From Aeromicrobium sp. (GTDB lineage Bacteria > Actinomycetota > Actinomycetes > Propionibacteriales > Nocardioidaceae): a stretch of 35,598 nucleotides of DNA. This document shows positions 1 through 7,434 of the stretch, piece after piece. Positions within the stretch are counted from its first letter, which is position 1; each line of letters starts with the position of its first letter. The stretch is taken from positions 1 to 35,598 of the forward strand of contig NZ_JACMOM010000353.1 of NCBI RefSeq assembly GCF_014378035.1. The letters are read 5' to 3'. The notes beneath the pieces are model-generated. The model was not told the DNA's origin and ran no database searches. It saw only the letters and a program-made list of their open reading frames with translations. Position numbers and translations under genes: made by a program.

Positions 1-27
1 CATGATGCAAGCATATGACACGTTGCG

Positions 28-147
28 GGACGCAACCAGACAGAGGAGGCGCGGAACGCAACCAGACAGAGGAGGCGCGGAACGCAACCAGACAGAGGAG
101 GCGCGGAACGCAACCAGACAGAGGAGGCGCGGAACGCAACCAGACAG
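28..147. repeat. 26-bp tandem repeat, about 4.6 copies, upstream of ilvA
   Basis: Copies begin at 28, 54, 80 and 106, with a partial 16-bp copy at 132-147. The unit is GAACGCAACCAGACAGAGGA followed by GGCGCG; copies 2-4 are identical and copy 1 has a single change (GGACGC). Each full copy holds a GAGGAGG core that looks like a Shine-Dalgarno sequence. Because 26 is not a multiple of 3, successive copies fall in different frames, which argues against a protein repeat even though a reading frame stays open through them. A perfect short inverted repeat, GTTGCG-GGA-CGCAAC, sits at 22-36 and uses the first copy as its right arm. There are no spacers, so this is not a CRISPR array. Function unknown. 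Confidence 0.95.
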
Positions 148-166
148 GCGGGTAGCCCTGACGCAC

Positions 167-172
167 TACGCT
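167..172 (+). promoter_or_regulatory. -10 element of ilvA (leaderless)
   Basis: TACGCT fits TAnnnT and ends exactly 6 nt before the GTG at 179, so transcription would start at or next to the start codon. No Shine-Dalgarno sequence lies in the proper place. No convincing -35 is visible. Confidence 0.5.
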
Positions 173-178
173 GGCCAT

Positions 179-1369
179 GTGGATCTGAATGACGTGAGGG
201 CCGCCCGCGTGCTGCTCGAGGAGGTCACCGAGGTGACGCCGATGGCGCACTCGCGATGGCTCAGCTCGATGACCTCGACGCAGGTGTATCTCAAGGCCGA
301 GAACCTTCAGCGCACCGGTTCGTTCAAGATCCGTGGAGCGTACGTCCGCATCTTCCGGCTGTCTGAGGAGGAGCGGGCCCGGGGCGTGGTGGCGGCTAGC
401 GCCGGTAACCATGCGCAAGGGGTCGCGCTGGCGGCGTCGCTGCTCGGCATCAAGGCCACGATCTTCATGCCGGTCGGGGCGGCACTTCCCAAGGTTGCGG
501 CGACTCAGGGCTACGGCGCTGACATCCAGTTCCACGGCACCGGCGTCACCGAGGCTCTGGTGCCCGCCCGAGAGTTCGCCGAGCGCACGGGTGCCGTGCT
601 GATCCACCCCTTCGACCACGAGGACATCATCGCCGGACAGGGCACCGCGGGCCTGGAGATTCTCGAGCAGTGCCCCGACGTCAAGACCATCCTGGTGCCG
701 CTCGGCGGTGGAGGGCTCACGGCCGGGATCGCGCTCCTGCGCACGGAGCGTCCCGACCTGCGCATCATCGGAGTCCAGGCCGAGGACGCCGCGGCCTACC
801 CCTCGTCGCTCGCCCAGGGCCACCCGGTCTCAAGCGTCATGGGGCCGACGATGGCCGACGGCATCGCTGTGGCGCAGCCGGGCGACATCCCCTTCGAGAT
901 CCTTGCGTCACTCCTCGACGAGGTCATCACCGTCAGTGAGGGCTCGATGAGCCGAGCTCTCATCTCCCTGCTCGAACGAGCCAAGCTGCTGGTCGAGCCG
1001 GCTGGCGCCGCCGGGGTCGCCGCGATCCTCGAGCGGCCCCATGCGTTCGAAGGACCGGTCGTCGCAGTGCTCTCGGGCGGCAACATCGACGCCCTCGTGC
1101 TGCTCGACGTCATCCGGCAGGGACTCGCCGCGGCGGGCCGGTTCCTGATGTTCCGCTGCCGCATCTCCGACCGGCCAGGCGCACTCATGGGGCTGCTGAC
1201 CGACCTCGCCGAGATGCAGGTCAACGTTCTCAACGTCAACCACGACCGGGCGTCGGACTCCCTTGGCGTGCGCCAGGTCGACGTCGACATGCAGGTCGCC
1301 ACCCGTGGCAACCAGCACAAGGCCGAGGTCAGGAACCGTCTCGTCGAGCTCGGCTACCACCTGGTCTGA
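179..1369 (+). CDS. ilvA: Threonine ammonia-lyase with C-terminal ACT domain
   Basis: PLP enzyme that deaminates threonine to 2-oxobutanoate, the first step of isoleucine synthesis, in the cytosol. The protein is 396 aa, the usual length of the one-ACT-domain form. The PLP-binding lysine is K50 in TGSFKIRGA. A glycine-rich phosphate loop (LGGGGL) lies near residues 175-180, and an ACT-type regulatory domain runs from about residue 321 (FRCRISDRPGALMGLL) to the end. The frame is open from base 2, but that extension would translate the 26-bp repeat into low-complexity Arg-rich sequence. The GTG at 179 gives a normal N-terminus (DLNDVRAARVLLEEV) and is preceded by a well-placed -10, so I start there. 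The gene converges on greA with 20 bp between stops. The single ACT domain suggests allosteric control, but whether isoleucine or another ligand binds cannot be read from sequence. Confidence 0.93.
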   Translation: MDLNDVRAARVLLEEVTEVTPMAHSRWLSSMTSTQVYLKAENLQRTGSFKIRGAYVRIFRLSEEERARGVVAASAGNHAQGVALAASLLGIKATIFMPVGAALPKVAATQGYGADIQFHGTGVTEALVPAREFAERTGAVLIHPFDHEDIIAGQGTAGLEILEQCPDVKTILVPLGGGGLTAGIALLRTERPDLRIIGVQAEDAAAYPSSLAQGHPVSSVMGPTMADGIAVAQPGDIPFEILASLLDEVITVSEGSMSRALISLLERAKLLVEPAGAAGVAAILERPHAFEGPVVAVLSGGNIDALVLLDVIRQGLAAAGRFLMFRCRISDRPGALMGLLTDLAEMQVNVLNVNHDRASDSLGVRQVDVDMQVATRGNQHKAEVRNRLVELGYHLV

Positions 1370-1389
1370 GCCGCTGAGGCGCTGAGCCG

Positions 1390-1893
1390 TCAGAATGGCT
1401 TGGAGCTGATGACCTTGAGCGAGATCGTGGCGCCGTTGGGTGCTTCGTACGACGCCGTGTCGCCGTTCTTCTTGCCGATGATGGCCTCGCCGAGAGGTGA
1501 GGTGGGTGAGTAGACGTCGATCTCAACGCTCGAGTCCATGCTGAGCAGCTCGCGGGAGCCGAGCAGGAACGTCTCGGTGTCCTTCTCGCCGGTGAACTGG
1601 ATCGTGACGATCATGCCGGTCTCGACGATACCGTCGTCGGAGGCCTTCTCACCGACCTCGGCACGGCGAACCATGTCCTCGAGCTGGCGGATGCGGGCTT
1701 CGGTCTTGCCCTGCTCCTCGCGGGCGGCGTGATAGCCGCCGTTCTCCTTGAGGTCGCCCTCGTCGCGCGCGGCGGCGATCTTGGCGGTGATGTCAGGACG
1801 CACGTCGTCGCGCAGGTGGTCGAGCTCCTCCTGCAGGCGGTCGTACGCCTCCTGGGTCACCCAGATGGTGTCGGTATCTATCGGCTGAGTCAT
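1390..1893 (-). CDS. greA: Transcription elongation factor GreA
   Basis: Stimulates RNA polymerase to cleave backtracked nascent RNA, rescuing stalled complexes. The 167-aa product has the N-terminal coiled-coil hairpin (about residues 10-80) with DEGDLKENGGYHAAREEQ at the tip, which carries the acidic residues that reach the polymerase active site. A C-terminal FKBP-like domain follows, ending near SPLGEAIIGKKNGDTASY. The ATG at 1893 is preceded by AGGAG at good spacing; a longer open frame back to 1959 would read through a GC-rich hairpin and is rejected. It lies downstream of the DUF4307 gene on the same strand, with 62 bp between them containing that hairpin. The greA-DUF4307-mca order is shared with mycobacteria. 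Confidence 0.95.
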   Translation of the reverse strand: MTQPIDTDTIWVTQEAYDRLQEELDHLRDDVRPDITAKIAAARDEGDLKENGGYHAAREEQGKTEARIRQLEDMVRRAEVGEKASDDGIVETGMIVTIQFTGEKDTETFLLGSRELLSMDSSVEIDVYSPTSPLGEAIIGKKNGDTASYEAPNGATISLKVISSKPF

Positions 1894-1916
1894 GTGAGCG
1901 CTCCTGACGTGCTTCA

Positions 1917-1936
1917 CCCCGGGCAACTGCCCGGGG
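1917..1936 (-). terminator. Perfect GC hairpin between the DUF4307 gene and greA
   Basis: CCCCGGGC-AACT-GCCCGGGG forms an 8-bp stem with a 4-nt loop. No U-tract follows on either strand. It could be an actinobacterial U-less terminator for the upstream gene or a structure in the greA 5' leader; the sequence does not decide. Confidence 0.5.
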
Positions 1937-1955
1937 CGATCTTTCACATTAGCAC

Positions 1956-2333
1956 TCAATCACGGGGGGCACACGTTCTCAGGACACCGGTGACGGCCCT
2001 GCGCTCGGTCTGGACGTCGATCGTGATGCGCATCTTCTCGGACGCCGACGCCGGCACGTCGACGGTCTTCTCGCCGACGATCGCATGGTTCTCGGCCTGG
2101 GCGTAGACGGTGCACTGGACGGCGAGCGGATCGGGACGGATGACATCGAGCTTGATGGTCACCCGGTGGTCATCGACGATGTCGTAAGCCCACAGTCGGC
2201 TGGTCACGGGCTTGTCCTGGAAGCCGACCCAGGCAGCGAAGGCGATGCCCACGACGATGCCGACCGACGCGATCGCCGGCCAGAACCACGTGGGTCGGCG
2301 ACGGGTTCCGTAGCGCGTGCTGAGGTCGGTCAC
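1956..2333 (-). CDS. DUF4307 family single-pass membrane protein
   Basis: The product is 125 aa: a short basic cytoplasmic N-terminus (TRYGTRRRP), one membrane segment at about residues 17-36 (WPAIASVGIVVGIAFAAWVG), and an extracytoplasmic domain. It ends CAPRD and has one other cysteine (VQCTVYAQ), so a disulphide is possible. The length and layout match the DUF4307 family, found in actinobacteria between greA and mca (Rv1081c in M. tuberculosis, from memory). No molecular function is known to me. The start is GTG at 2333; the GGGAGG next to it is too close to serve as a ribosome-binding site, and GAGAAT sits 6 nt upstream, so translation may be leaderless. It is divergent from mca across 97 bp. 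Confidence 0.85.
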   Translation of the reverse strand: MTDLSTRYGTRRRPTWFWPAIASVGIVVGIAFAAWVGFQDKPVTSRLWAYDIVDDHRVTIKLDVIRPDPLAVQCTVYAQAENHAIVGEKTVDVPASASEKMRITIDVQTERRAVTGVLRTCAPRD

Positions 2334-2430
2334 CCTCCCATTCTCTCAGGGGTGCAGAAAAGGGAACACCCCGACAGCGACCGCTGTTGCCGCAGTGCGA
2401 GGATTTTCCTCACACCTTCGAAGGAGAACC

Positions 2431-3345
2431 GTGGCCGAACAACTTCGCCTGATGCATGTGCACGCTCACCCCGACGACGAGTCGAGCAAGGGCGCGGCGT
2501 CGACGGCGAAGTACGTCGCCGAGGGCGTCGACGTCCATGTGGTCACCTGCACCGGCGGCGAGCGGGGCAGCATCCTCAACCCCGGCTTCGAGCACCCCGG
2601 CATCACCGACAACCCCGGGCTCATCTCCGAGATCCGGCGCGAGGAGATGGATCGTGCCCGCGAGATCCTCGGCATCACGCAGGACTGGCTCGGCTTCGTC
2701 GACTCCGGCTGGCCCGAGGGCGACCCCAAGCCCCCGCTCCCGGACGGCTGCTTCGCGCTGGTGCCGACCGAGGAGGCCGCCGAGCCGCTCGTCCGCCTGA
2801 TCCGGTCGTTCAAGCCACAGGTCCTGACGACGTACGACGAGAACGGCGGATATCCGCACCCCGACCACATCAAGTGCCACGAGATCAGCCTGCACGCCTT
2901 CGAGGCGGCGGCCGACCCGGAACGTTATCCCGAGGCAGGCGAGCCTTGGCAGGTCTCGAAGCTGTACTACCAGCTGAGCTGGACCTATGTGCGCATGAAG
3001 GCCATCGACGACGAGATGACCAAGCATGGTCTCGACAATCCGTTCGCGGAGCGGTTGGAGAAATGGGAGCGCAAGCCTGAGGACGAGGCACGCCTCACCA
3101 CCCGTGTCGAGTGCGCCGAGTACTTCCCCGTGCGCGATGCCGCACTGCTCGCCCACGCCACGCAGATCGACCCCAACGGCTTCTGGTTCTCCATCCCGCA
3201 CCAGGTCCAGGCTGAAGCCTGGCCCACCGAGGACTACCAGCTCGTCGAGTCCACGGTCGAGACGAGCATTCCCGAGGATGACCTCTTCGCGGGACTGCGC
3301 GACACCAGCCCGCACAGCGACGAGCCCAGCGTCGTGGGGCGCTGA
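2431..3345 (+). CDS. mca: Mycothiol S-conjugate amidase
   Basis: Zinc amidase that cleaves mycothiol S-conjugates into a mercapturic acid and GlcN-Ins, detoxifying electrophiles and antibiotics. The product is 304 aa, close to the roughly 290 aa of the family. The metal-binding HPDDE motif is at residues 13-17 (H13, D15, D16) and a second histidine group is PHPDH at 142-146. K20 in DESSKG follows the zinc motif; from family knowledge a lysine here separates Mca from the deacetylase MshB. The GTG at 2431 has AAGGAG upstream with 4-5 nt spacing; the frame is open further back to 2317 but without a plausible N-terminus. It is followed after 7 nt by the CDF transporter, so they are probably cotranscribed. 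The gene implies a mycothiol-making actinobacterium. Confidence 0.93.
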   Translation: MAEQLRLMHVHAHPDDESSKGAASTAKYVAEGVDVHVVTCTGGERGSILNPGFEHPGITDNPGLISEIRREEMDRAREILGITQDWLGFVDSGWPEGDPKPPLPDGCFALVPTEEAAEPLVRLIRSFKPQVLTTYDENGGYPHPDHIKCHEISLHAFEAAADPERYPEAGEPWQVSKLYYQLSWTYVRMKAIDDEMTKHGLDNPFAERLEKWERKPEDEARLTTRVECAEYFPVRDAALLAHATQIDPNGFWFSIPHQVQAEAWPTEDYQLVESTVETSIPEDDLFAGLRDTSPHSDEPSVVGR

Positions 3346-3352
3346 TCCAACG

Positions 3353-4273
3353 GTGAACGTCACCGTCATCATCGCCTTCACCGCCAACGCGCTCGTCGCG
3401 CTGGCCAAGACGGCGGCCGCGCTGCTGACAGGATCGGCGTCGATGGTGGCCGAGGCTGCACACTCGTGGGCCGACACCGGCAACGAGGTGTTCCTCCTCG
3501 TCGCCGACAGGCGATCCAAGCGTGCCCCCGACCAGTCGCACCCGCTCGGCTACGGACGCGAGGCCTACGTGTGGTCGATGTTCGCCGCCCTCGGCCTGTT
3601 CGTCGCCGGTGCGGCGGTATCGATCACGCACGGCATCCAGCAGCTCGTGCACCCGGGCGAGGCATCCAACTTCGGGGTGGCCTACGCCGTGCTGGCGCTG
3701 GCCTTCGTGCTGGAGGGTGTCTCGTTCTTGCAGGCCTTCCGCCAGGTCGGCCGCGAAGCCGAGGCGGTCGATCGCGACCTCCTCGAGCACGCCTTGCACA
3801 CGTCCGACCCCACGCTTCGGGCGGTGTTCGCCGAGGACGCGGCGGCACTGATCGGGCTGGCCATCGCCGGCACGGGCGTGCTGCTGCACGAGATCACGGG
3901 TTCGTCAGTGCCCGACGCTGTCGGCTCGATCCTGGTGGGAGTGCTGCTCGCAGTCGTGGCGGCGGTCTTGGTCGACCGCAACCGGCGGTTCCTGGTGGGG
4001 ATGCAGGCCCCCGCCGGCATCCTCGCCGCCGCTCGCGGACGACTCTCCGCGATGCCGGGGGTCTCAAGCGTCGGCTACCTCCACATGGAGTTCGTCGGCC
4101 CCCATCGTGTCTACCTGGTTGCCAGCGTCGACCTCATCGGAGACGACGTCGAGTCGACCGTCGCCGATCGCTTGCGGGCACTGGAGGACGAGCTGGAGTC
4201 CGAGGATGTCATCGTCGAGGCGGTGCTGACGGTGTCGCGCCCCGGTCAGCCCCCCGACTCCCACCTCACCTGA
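3353..4273 (+). CDS. Cation diffusion facilitator (CDF) metal transporter
   Basis: Proton-coupled exporter of divalent metal ions in the cytoplasmic membrane. The product is 306 aa, with several transmembrane segments up to about residue 215 and a C-terminal cytoplasmic metal-sensing-type domain (about 220-295, MPGVSSVGYLHMEFVGPHRVYL). The transport site is visible as the HSWAD pair (HxxxD) in TM2 and the FAEDAAAL segment in TM5. Metal choice (Zn, Mn, Fe, Co) cannot be fixed from this. The GTG at 3353, 7 nt after the mca stop, is the first start leaving a normal TM1; there is only weak ribosome-binding potential, so translational coupling to mca is likely. From memory this gene is not part of the mycobacterial version of the block, so it looks like an insertion between mca and the small membrane gene. 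Confidence 0.88.
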   Translation: MNVTVIIAFTANALVALAKTAAALLTGSASMVAEAAHSWADTGNEVFLLVADRRSKRAPDQSHPLGYGREAYVWSMFAALGLFVAGAAVSITHGIQQLVHPGEASNFGVAYAVLALAFVLEGVSFLQAFRQVGREAEAVDRDLLEHALHTSDPTLRAVFAEDAAALIGLAIAGTGVLLHEITGSSVPDAVGSILVGVLLAVVAAVLVDRNRRFLVGMQAPAGILAAARGRLSAMPGVSSVGYLHMEFVGPHRVYLVASVDLIGDDVESTVADRLRALEDELESEDVIVEAVLTVSRPGQPPDSHLT

Positions 4274-4398
4274 CCCACCCCCATGCCCACGATGTGGCGT
4301 GCGAGATACGTGCTGTTCGAATTGTGCAGCGATTTTCAGCTCAAATCGCACCAATATCGGAGACGGGGGCGCTCGGCCTCGTTCTCCGCGGGAACGAC

Positions 4399-4404
4399 TA
4401 GAAT
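4399..4404 (+). promoter_or_regulatory. -10 element of the 76-aa membrane protein gene
   Basis: TAGAAT ends 6 nt before the ATG at 4411 and is close to the TATAAT consensus. This predicts a leaderless mRNA. No clear -35 is seen. The gap 4274-4410 holds nothing else recognisable. Confidence 0.6.
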
Positions 4405-4410
4405 AGAAGA

Positions 4411-4641
4411 ATGAACTCGTTCGCCCTGGCCGCCACTGTCGCGATGCGCACGACACCGCTCGATCCCAACGACGTCAAGCCCGGTTGGGTCGCCCTCGGC
4501 ATCGTGGTGCTGCTGATCATCGCCACCGCGTTCCTGTGCGTCTCGTTCCTGCGCCACTCGAAGAAGGCCATGCGGCCGTGGGACGGCGAGGACACGCCCG
4601 CCGACAAGTCCGCCGCTGCGCAACGTCGCACCAAGGGCTGA
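4411..4641 (+). CDS. Small single-pass membrane protein, function unknown
   Basis: The product is 76 aa. A hydrophobic span at about residues 25-46 (GWVALGIVVLLIIATAFLCV) is followed by a basic stretch (RHSKKAMRP) and a hydrophilic tail, which suggests an N-out, C-in topology by the positive-inside rule. The position between mca and the DUF255 gene matches a conserved small gene in mycobacteria (Rv1083, from memory), which supports a real gene despite its size. The strong -10 placed for leaderless expression supports the ATG at 4411. It has no recognised domain and no known function. It is 44 bp before the next gene, which has its own -10. Confidence 0.8.
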   Translation: MNSFALAATVAMRTTPLDPNDVKPGWVALGIVVLLIIATAFLCVSFLRHSKKAMRPWDGEDTPADKSAAAQRRTKG

Positions 4642-4673
4642 CCCAGCCCTCCGGCAGGTTCCGCCGTGGTGCC

Positions 4674-4679
4674 TAGGCT
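4674..4679 (+). promoter_or_regulatory. -10 element of the yyaL-like gene
   Basis: TAGGCT ends 6 nt before the ATG at 4686. No Shine-Dalgarno is present, so a leaderless transcript is predicted. Confidence 0.55.
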
Positions 4680-4685
4680 GATGGC

Positions 4686-6698
4686 ATGTCGAACCGCCTT
4701 GCCCGGGCCACCAGCCCCTACCTGCAGCAGCACGCTGACAACCCCGTCGACTGGTGGGAGTGGAGCGAGGACGCCCTCGCCGAGGCGCGAGCCCTCGACC
4801 GACCAATCCTGCTGAGCATCGGGTACGCAGCCTGCCACTGGTGCCATGTCATGGCCCATGAGTCGTTCGAGGACGAGGCGACGGCCACCTTCATGAACGA
4901 GCACTTCGTCAACATCAAGGTCGACCGCGAGGAGCGTCCCGACCTCGACGCGGTCTACATGCGGGCCACGATGGCCATGACGGGCCACGGTGGCTGGCCC
5001 ATGACGTGCGTCCTGACCCCGGCGGGTGAGCCGTTCTTCGCCGGCACCTACTTCCCGCCCGAGCCGCGGCAGGGCAGCCCGGCGTTCACCCAGGTGCTGC
5101 AGGCCCTCGCGGAGGCCTGGTCCGACCGACGCGAGGAGATCATGACGGTCGCCGACGACGTGCTCTCGCACCTGTCCGAGACGATCGAACCCCTCGGTGG
5201 TGCCTTGGGCGCCGACGAGCTCGGCCTCGCGGTCGACATCCTCGCCAAGCAGTACGACTCCGAGGCCGGGGGATTCGGCGCGAGCCCCAAGTTTCCACCG
5301 TCGATGGTCCTGGAGTTTCTGCTTCGGCACGCCGCACGCACGGGGTCGGAGCAGGCGATCGACATGGTGACGGCGACGTGCGAGGCCATGGCCCGCGGCG
5401 GCATGTACGACCAGCTCGGCGGAGGCTTCGCGCGCTACAGCGTCGACAGGTTCTGGCGGGTGCCGCACTTCGAGAAGATGCTCTACGACAACGCACTGCT
5501 GCTGCGTGTCTACGTCCACTGGTGGCGCCAGACCGGGTCGCCACTGGCCGAGCGGGTGGCGCGTGAGACAGGACGATTCCTTCTCGATGAGCTGCGCACG
5601 CCCGAGGGTGGGTTCGCGTCGGCGCTCGACGCGGACAGTGAGGGCCACGAGGGCACGTTCTACGTCTTCAACCCCAACCAGCTCATGCGCGTGCTCGGCA
5701 GCGCCGACGGAGCCTGGGCGGCGCAGCTCCTCGGGGTGACGGGCCCGGGCACGTTCGAACGAGGCTTCTCGACGCTGCAGCTGCTCGTCGACCCCGAAGA
5801 CGAGCAACGGTGGGAGTCGGTGCGCTCGCGGCTGTTGACGGCGCGGGCCCAACGCACACGCCCTGCTCGCGACGACAAGGTCGTCGCGACGTGGAACGGC
5901 CTCGCGATCACCGCGCTGGTGGAGGCGGGGGTGCTGCTCGATGAGCCTGACTTCTGCTCGGCGGCCGTGGAGGCGGCTCGGCTGCTCGTCGACGTGCACC
6001 TCACCGGATCCGATGTCGCAGGCGGAATGGTCCGCACGTCGCGCGACGGCGTCGCCGGGCAGAACAGTGCCGTGCTCGAGGACCACGGAGCCGTGGCAGA
6101 GGCGTTTCTCGCGGTGCTCGGGCTGACCGGCGACGCGAGGTGGCTCGACCGGGCCCGCGGGCTGCTCGACCGAGTCGTCGACCACTACACAGACCCGGCC
6201 GGCGGATTCTTCGACACCGACGACGACGCCGAGACGCTCATCGTCCGCCCGAAGGATGCCTCCGACAACGCCTACCCGTCGGGCACGTCGGCGGCTGTGG
6301 CCGCATTGATCGCCTTCGCGGCAGTGACCGGCGAGCACCGCTACCGTGCGGCTGCCGAGTCCGGCATCGCGTCGGGGTCGTCGGTCGCCACGCAGGTGCC
6401 ACGGTTCGCCGGATGGACGCTCGCCGCGGCTGAGGCGGTGCTGGCAGGACCTCTGGAGGTCGCGGTGGTGGGCCCGGCCGACGAGCGCTCCGACCTTCAC
6501 CGGGCCGCCTTGGCGCTCACCTCGCCGGGGGCGGTCGTGGTGGCCGGTGAAGTGGGCCTTGAGATTGCGCTGTTCGAGCAGCGTGAGCTCGTCGACGGAC
6601 GGGTCACGGCCTACGTCTGCGAAAGCTTCGTGTGCCGGCGTCCCGTCACCACGGTGGGGGAGCTGACAGCGTCGGTCAGTGGTTCAGGACCGGCGTGA
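4686..6698 (+). CDS. YyaL/DUF255 thioredoxin-fold protein with six-hairpin glycosidase-like domain
   Basis: The product is 670 aa, the usual size of the YyaL/SPATA20 family. The N-terminal DUF255 thioredoxin-like domain (about 1-165) opens with NRLARATSPYLQQHADNPVD and contains a CHWC redox motif at residues 50-53. The rest resembles an alpha/alpha six-barrel of the N-acylglucosamine epimerase/cellobiose epimerase type, with family blocks such as GGMYDQLGGGFARYSVD, VPHFEKMLYDNA and DDKVVATWNGL. No signal peptide is seen, so it is probably cytosolic. The enzymatic reaction is not established for the family. It lies near mca in a thiol-related neighbourhood conserved with mycobacteria (Rv1084, from memory). 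The stop is 17 bp from the convergent TrhA stop. A long frame antisense to this gene (4398-6500) is a shadow. Confidence 0.9.
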   Translation: MSNRLARATSPYLQQHADNPVDWWEWSEDALAEARALDRPILLSIGYAACHWCHVMAHESFEDEATATFMNEHFVNIKVDREERPDLDAVYMRATMAMTGHGGWPMTCVLTPAGEPFFAGTYFPPEPRQGSPAFTQVLQALAEAWSDRREEIMTVADDVLSHLSETIEPLGGALGADELGLAVDILAKQYDSEAGGFGASPKFPPSMVLEFLLRHAARTGSEQAIDMVTATCEAMARGGMYDQLGGGFARYSVDRFWRVPHFEKMLYDNALLLRVYVHWWRQTGSPLAERVARETGRFLLDELRTPEGGFASALDADSEGHEGTFYVFNPNQLMRVLGSADGAWAAQLLGVTGPGTFERGFSTLQLLVDPEDEQRWESVRSRLLTARAQRTRPARDDKVVATWNGLAITALVEAGVLLDEPDFCSAAVEAARLLVDVHLTGSDVAGGMVRTSRDGVAGQNSAVLEDHGAVAEAFLAVLGLTGDARWLDRARGLLDRVVDHYTDPAGGFFDTDDDAETLIVRPKDASDNAYPSGTSAAVAALIAFAAVTGEHRYRAAAESGIASGSSVATQVPRFAGWTLAAAEAVLAGPLEVAVVGPADERSDLHRAALALTSPGAVVVAGEVGLEIALFEQRELVDGRVTAYVCESFVCRRPVTTVGELTASVSGSGPA

Positions 6699-6715
6699 GC
6701 GCCAGTCGCGACGGG

Positions 6716-7417
6716 TCAGCGCTGCTGGTAGGCCAGCATGCTGACGCCGATGTAGTGCACGATGAACGCCGCGATCGTGAAGGCGTGGAACACCTCGTGG
6801 AACCCGAAGTACTTCGGTGACGGGTCGGGCCACTTGAAGCCGTAGACCAGAGCACCGATCGAGTAGAGACCGCCGCCGGTGACCAGCAGCACCAGCACCG
6901 GGGTGGAGGAGTTGTCGACAAATTCGGGGAAGTAGATGACGGCGGCCCAGCCGAGCATGAGGTAGAGCGGGACGTAGAGCCAGCGCGGCGCCCCGATCCA
7001 GAACACCTTGAACAGGACACCCAGGACCGCGCCGCCCCACACCACCGACAGCATGATGATGGCGTGTCTCTTGCTGAGCAGGAGAATCGAGAACGGGGTG
7101 TACGAGCCGGCGATCAGCACGAAGATGTTGGCATGGTCGATGCGCTTCCAGACCTTCTTCGCCGGTTCCGACCACCGACCCGTGTGGTAGAGCGCGCTGG
7201 TGCCGAACAGCAGCAGTGAGCTCACCATGAAGACCGCCGCACCGATGCGCACAGGGGTGTCGTCGGCGAGGACGAGCATCACGACGAAAGAGAAGAAAGC
7301 GAGCGGCGCCGTGGCAGCGTGCAGCCACCCCCGCAGCTTCGGCTTGATCTCGTCAACGGTGTCGCGCAGGCGCTCTCCGGCCTCCTGCACGAGGCCGTCG
7401 GTGTCTCGATCATCCAT
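6716..7417 (-). CDS. trhA: PAQR/haemolysin III family membrane protein TrhA
   Basis: The product is 233 aa with about seven transmembrane segments after a hydrophilic N-terminus of some 30 residues. The family's conserved metal-site residues are visible: SALYH after TM2, the DHANIFVLIAGSYTP block, and FGFHEVFHAFT near the end with two histidines. Members are linked to membrane energetics or fluidity and related to adiponectin receptors; no haemolytic role should be assumed from the name. The ATG at 7417 has no Shine-Dalgarno sequence but has TAATGT exactly 6 nt upstream. Its start codon is 18 bp from that of the divergent prenyl synthase and the two share one AT-rich promoter element. The pair is conserved with Rv1085c/Rv1086 of M. 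tuberculosis (from memory). Confidence 0.9.
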   Translation of the reverse strand: MDDRDTDGLVQEAGERLRDTVDEIKPKLRGWLHAATAPLAFFSFVVMLVLADDTPVRIGAAVFMVSSLLLFGTSALYHTGRWSEPAKKVWKRIDHANIFVLIAGSYTPFSILLLSKRHAIIMLSVVWGGAVLGVLFKVFWIGAPRWLYVPLYLMLGWAAVIYFPEFVDNSSTPVLVLLVTGGGLYSIGALVYGFKWPDPSPKYFGFHEVFHAFTIAAFIVHYIGVSMLAYQQR

Positions 7418-7434
7418 ACGATTACATTAGCCGC
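7418..7434. promoter_or_regulatory. Shared bidirectional leaderless promoter
   Basis: The 17 bp between two divergent ATGs contain TACATT at 7423-7428 on the plus strand and TAATGT at 7429-7424 on the minus strand. The hexamers overlap by 5 bp and each occupies -12 to -7 relative to its own ATG. If both mRNAs begin at the A of the ATG, the two start sites are 18 bp apart, the spacing reported for symmetric divergent bacterial promoters. Confidence 0.65.

Noticed and set aside
28-147. CRISPR-like array
   Set aside because: The units are directly adjacent with no spacers, so it is a tandem repeat.
2-178. N-terminal extension of IlvA by about 59 residues
   Set aside because: It consists of the out-of-phase translation of the 26-bp repeat, is not like any threonine dehydratase, and lies upstream of a well-placed -10 element.
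2410-3519. 369-codon minus-strand frame over mca and the CDF gene
   Set aside because: Shadow frame; the plus-strand genes show catalytic motifs and ribosome-binding sites.
4398-6500. 700-codon open frame antisense to the yyaL-like gene
   Set aside because: It is a mirror of a GC-rich gene with strong family motifs; its own translation is low in hydrophobic pattern and has no recognisable domain.
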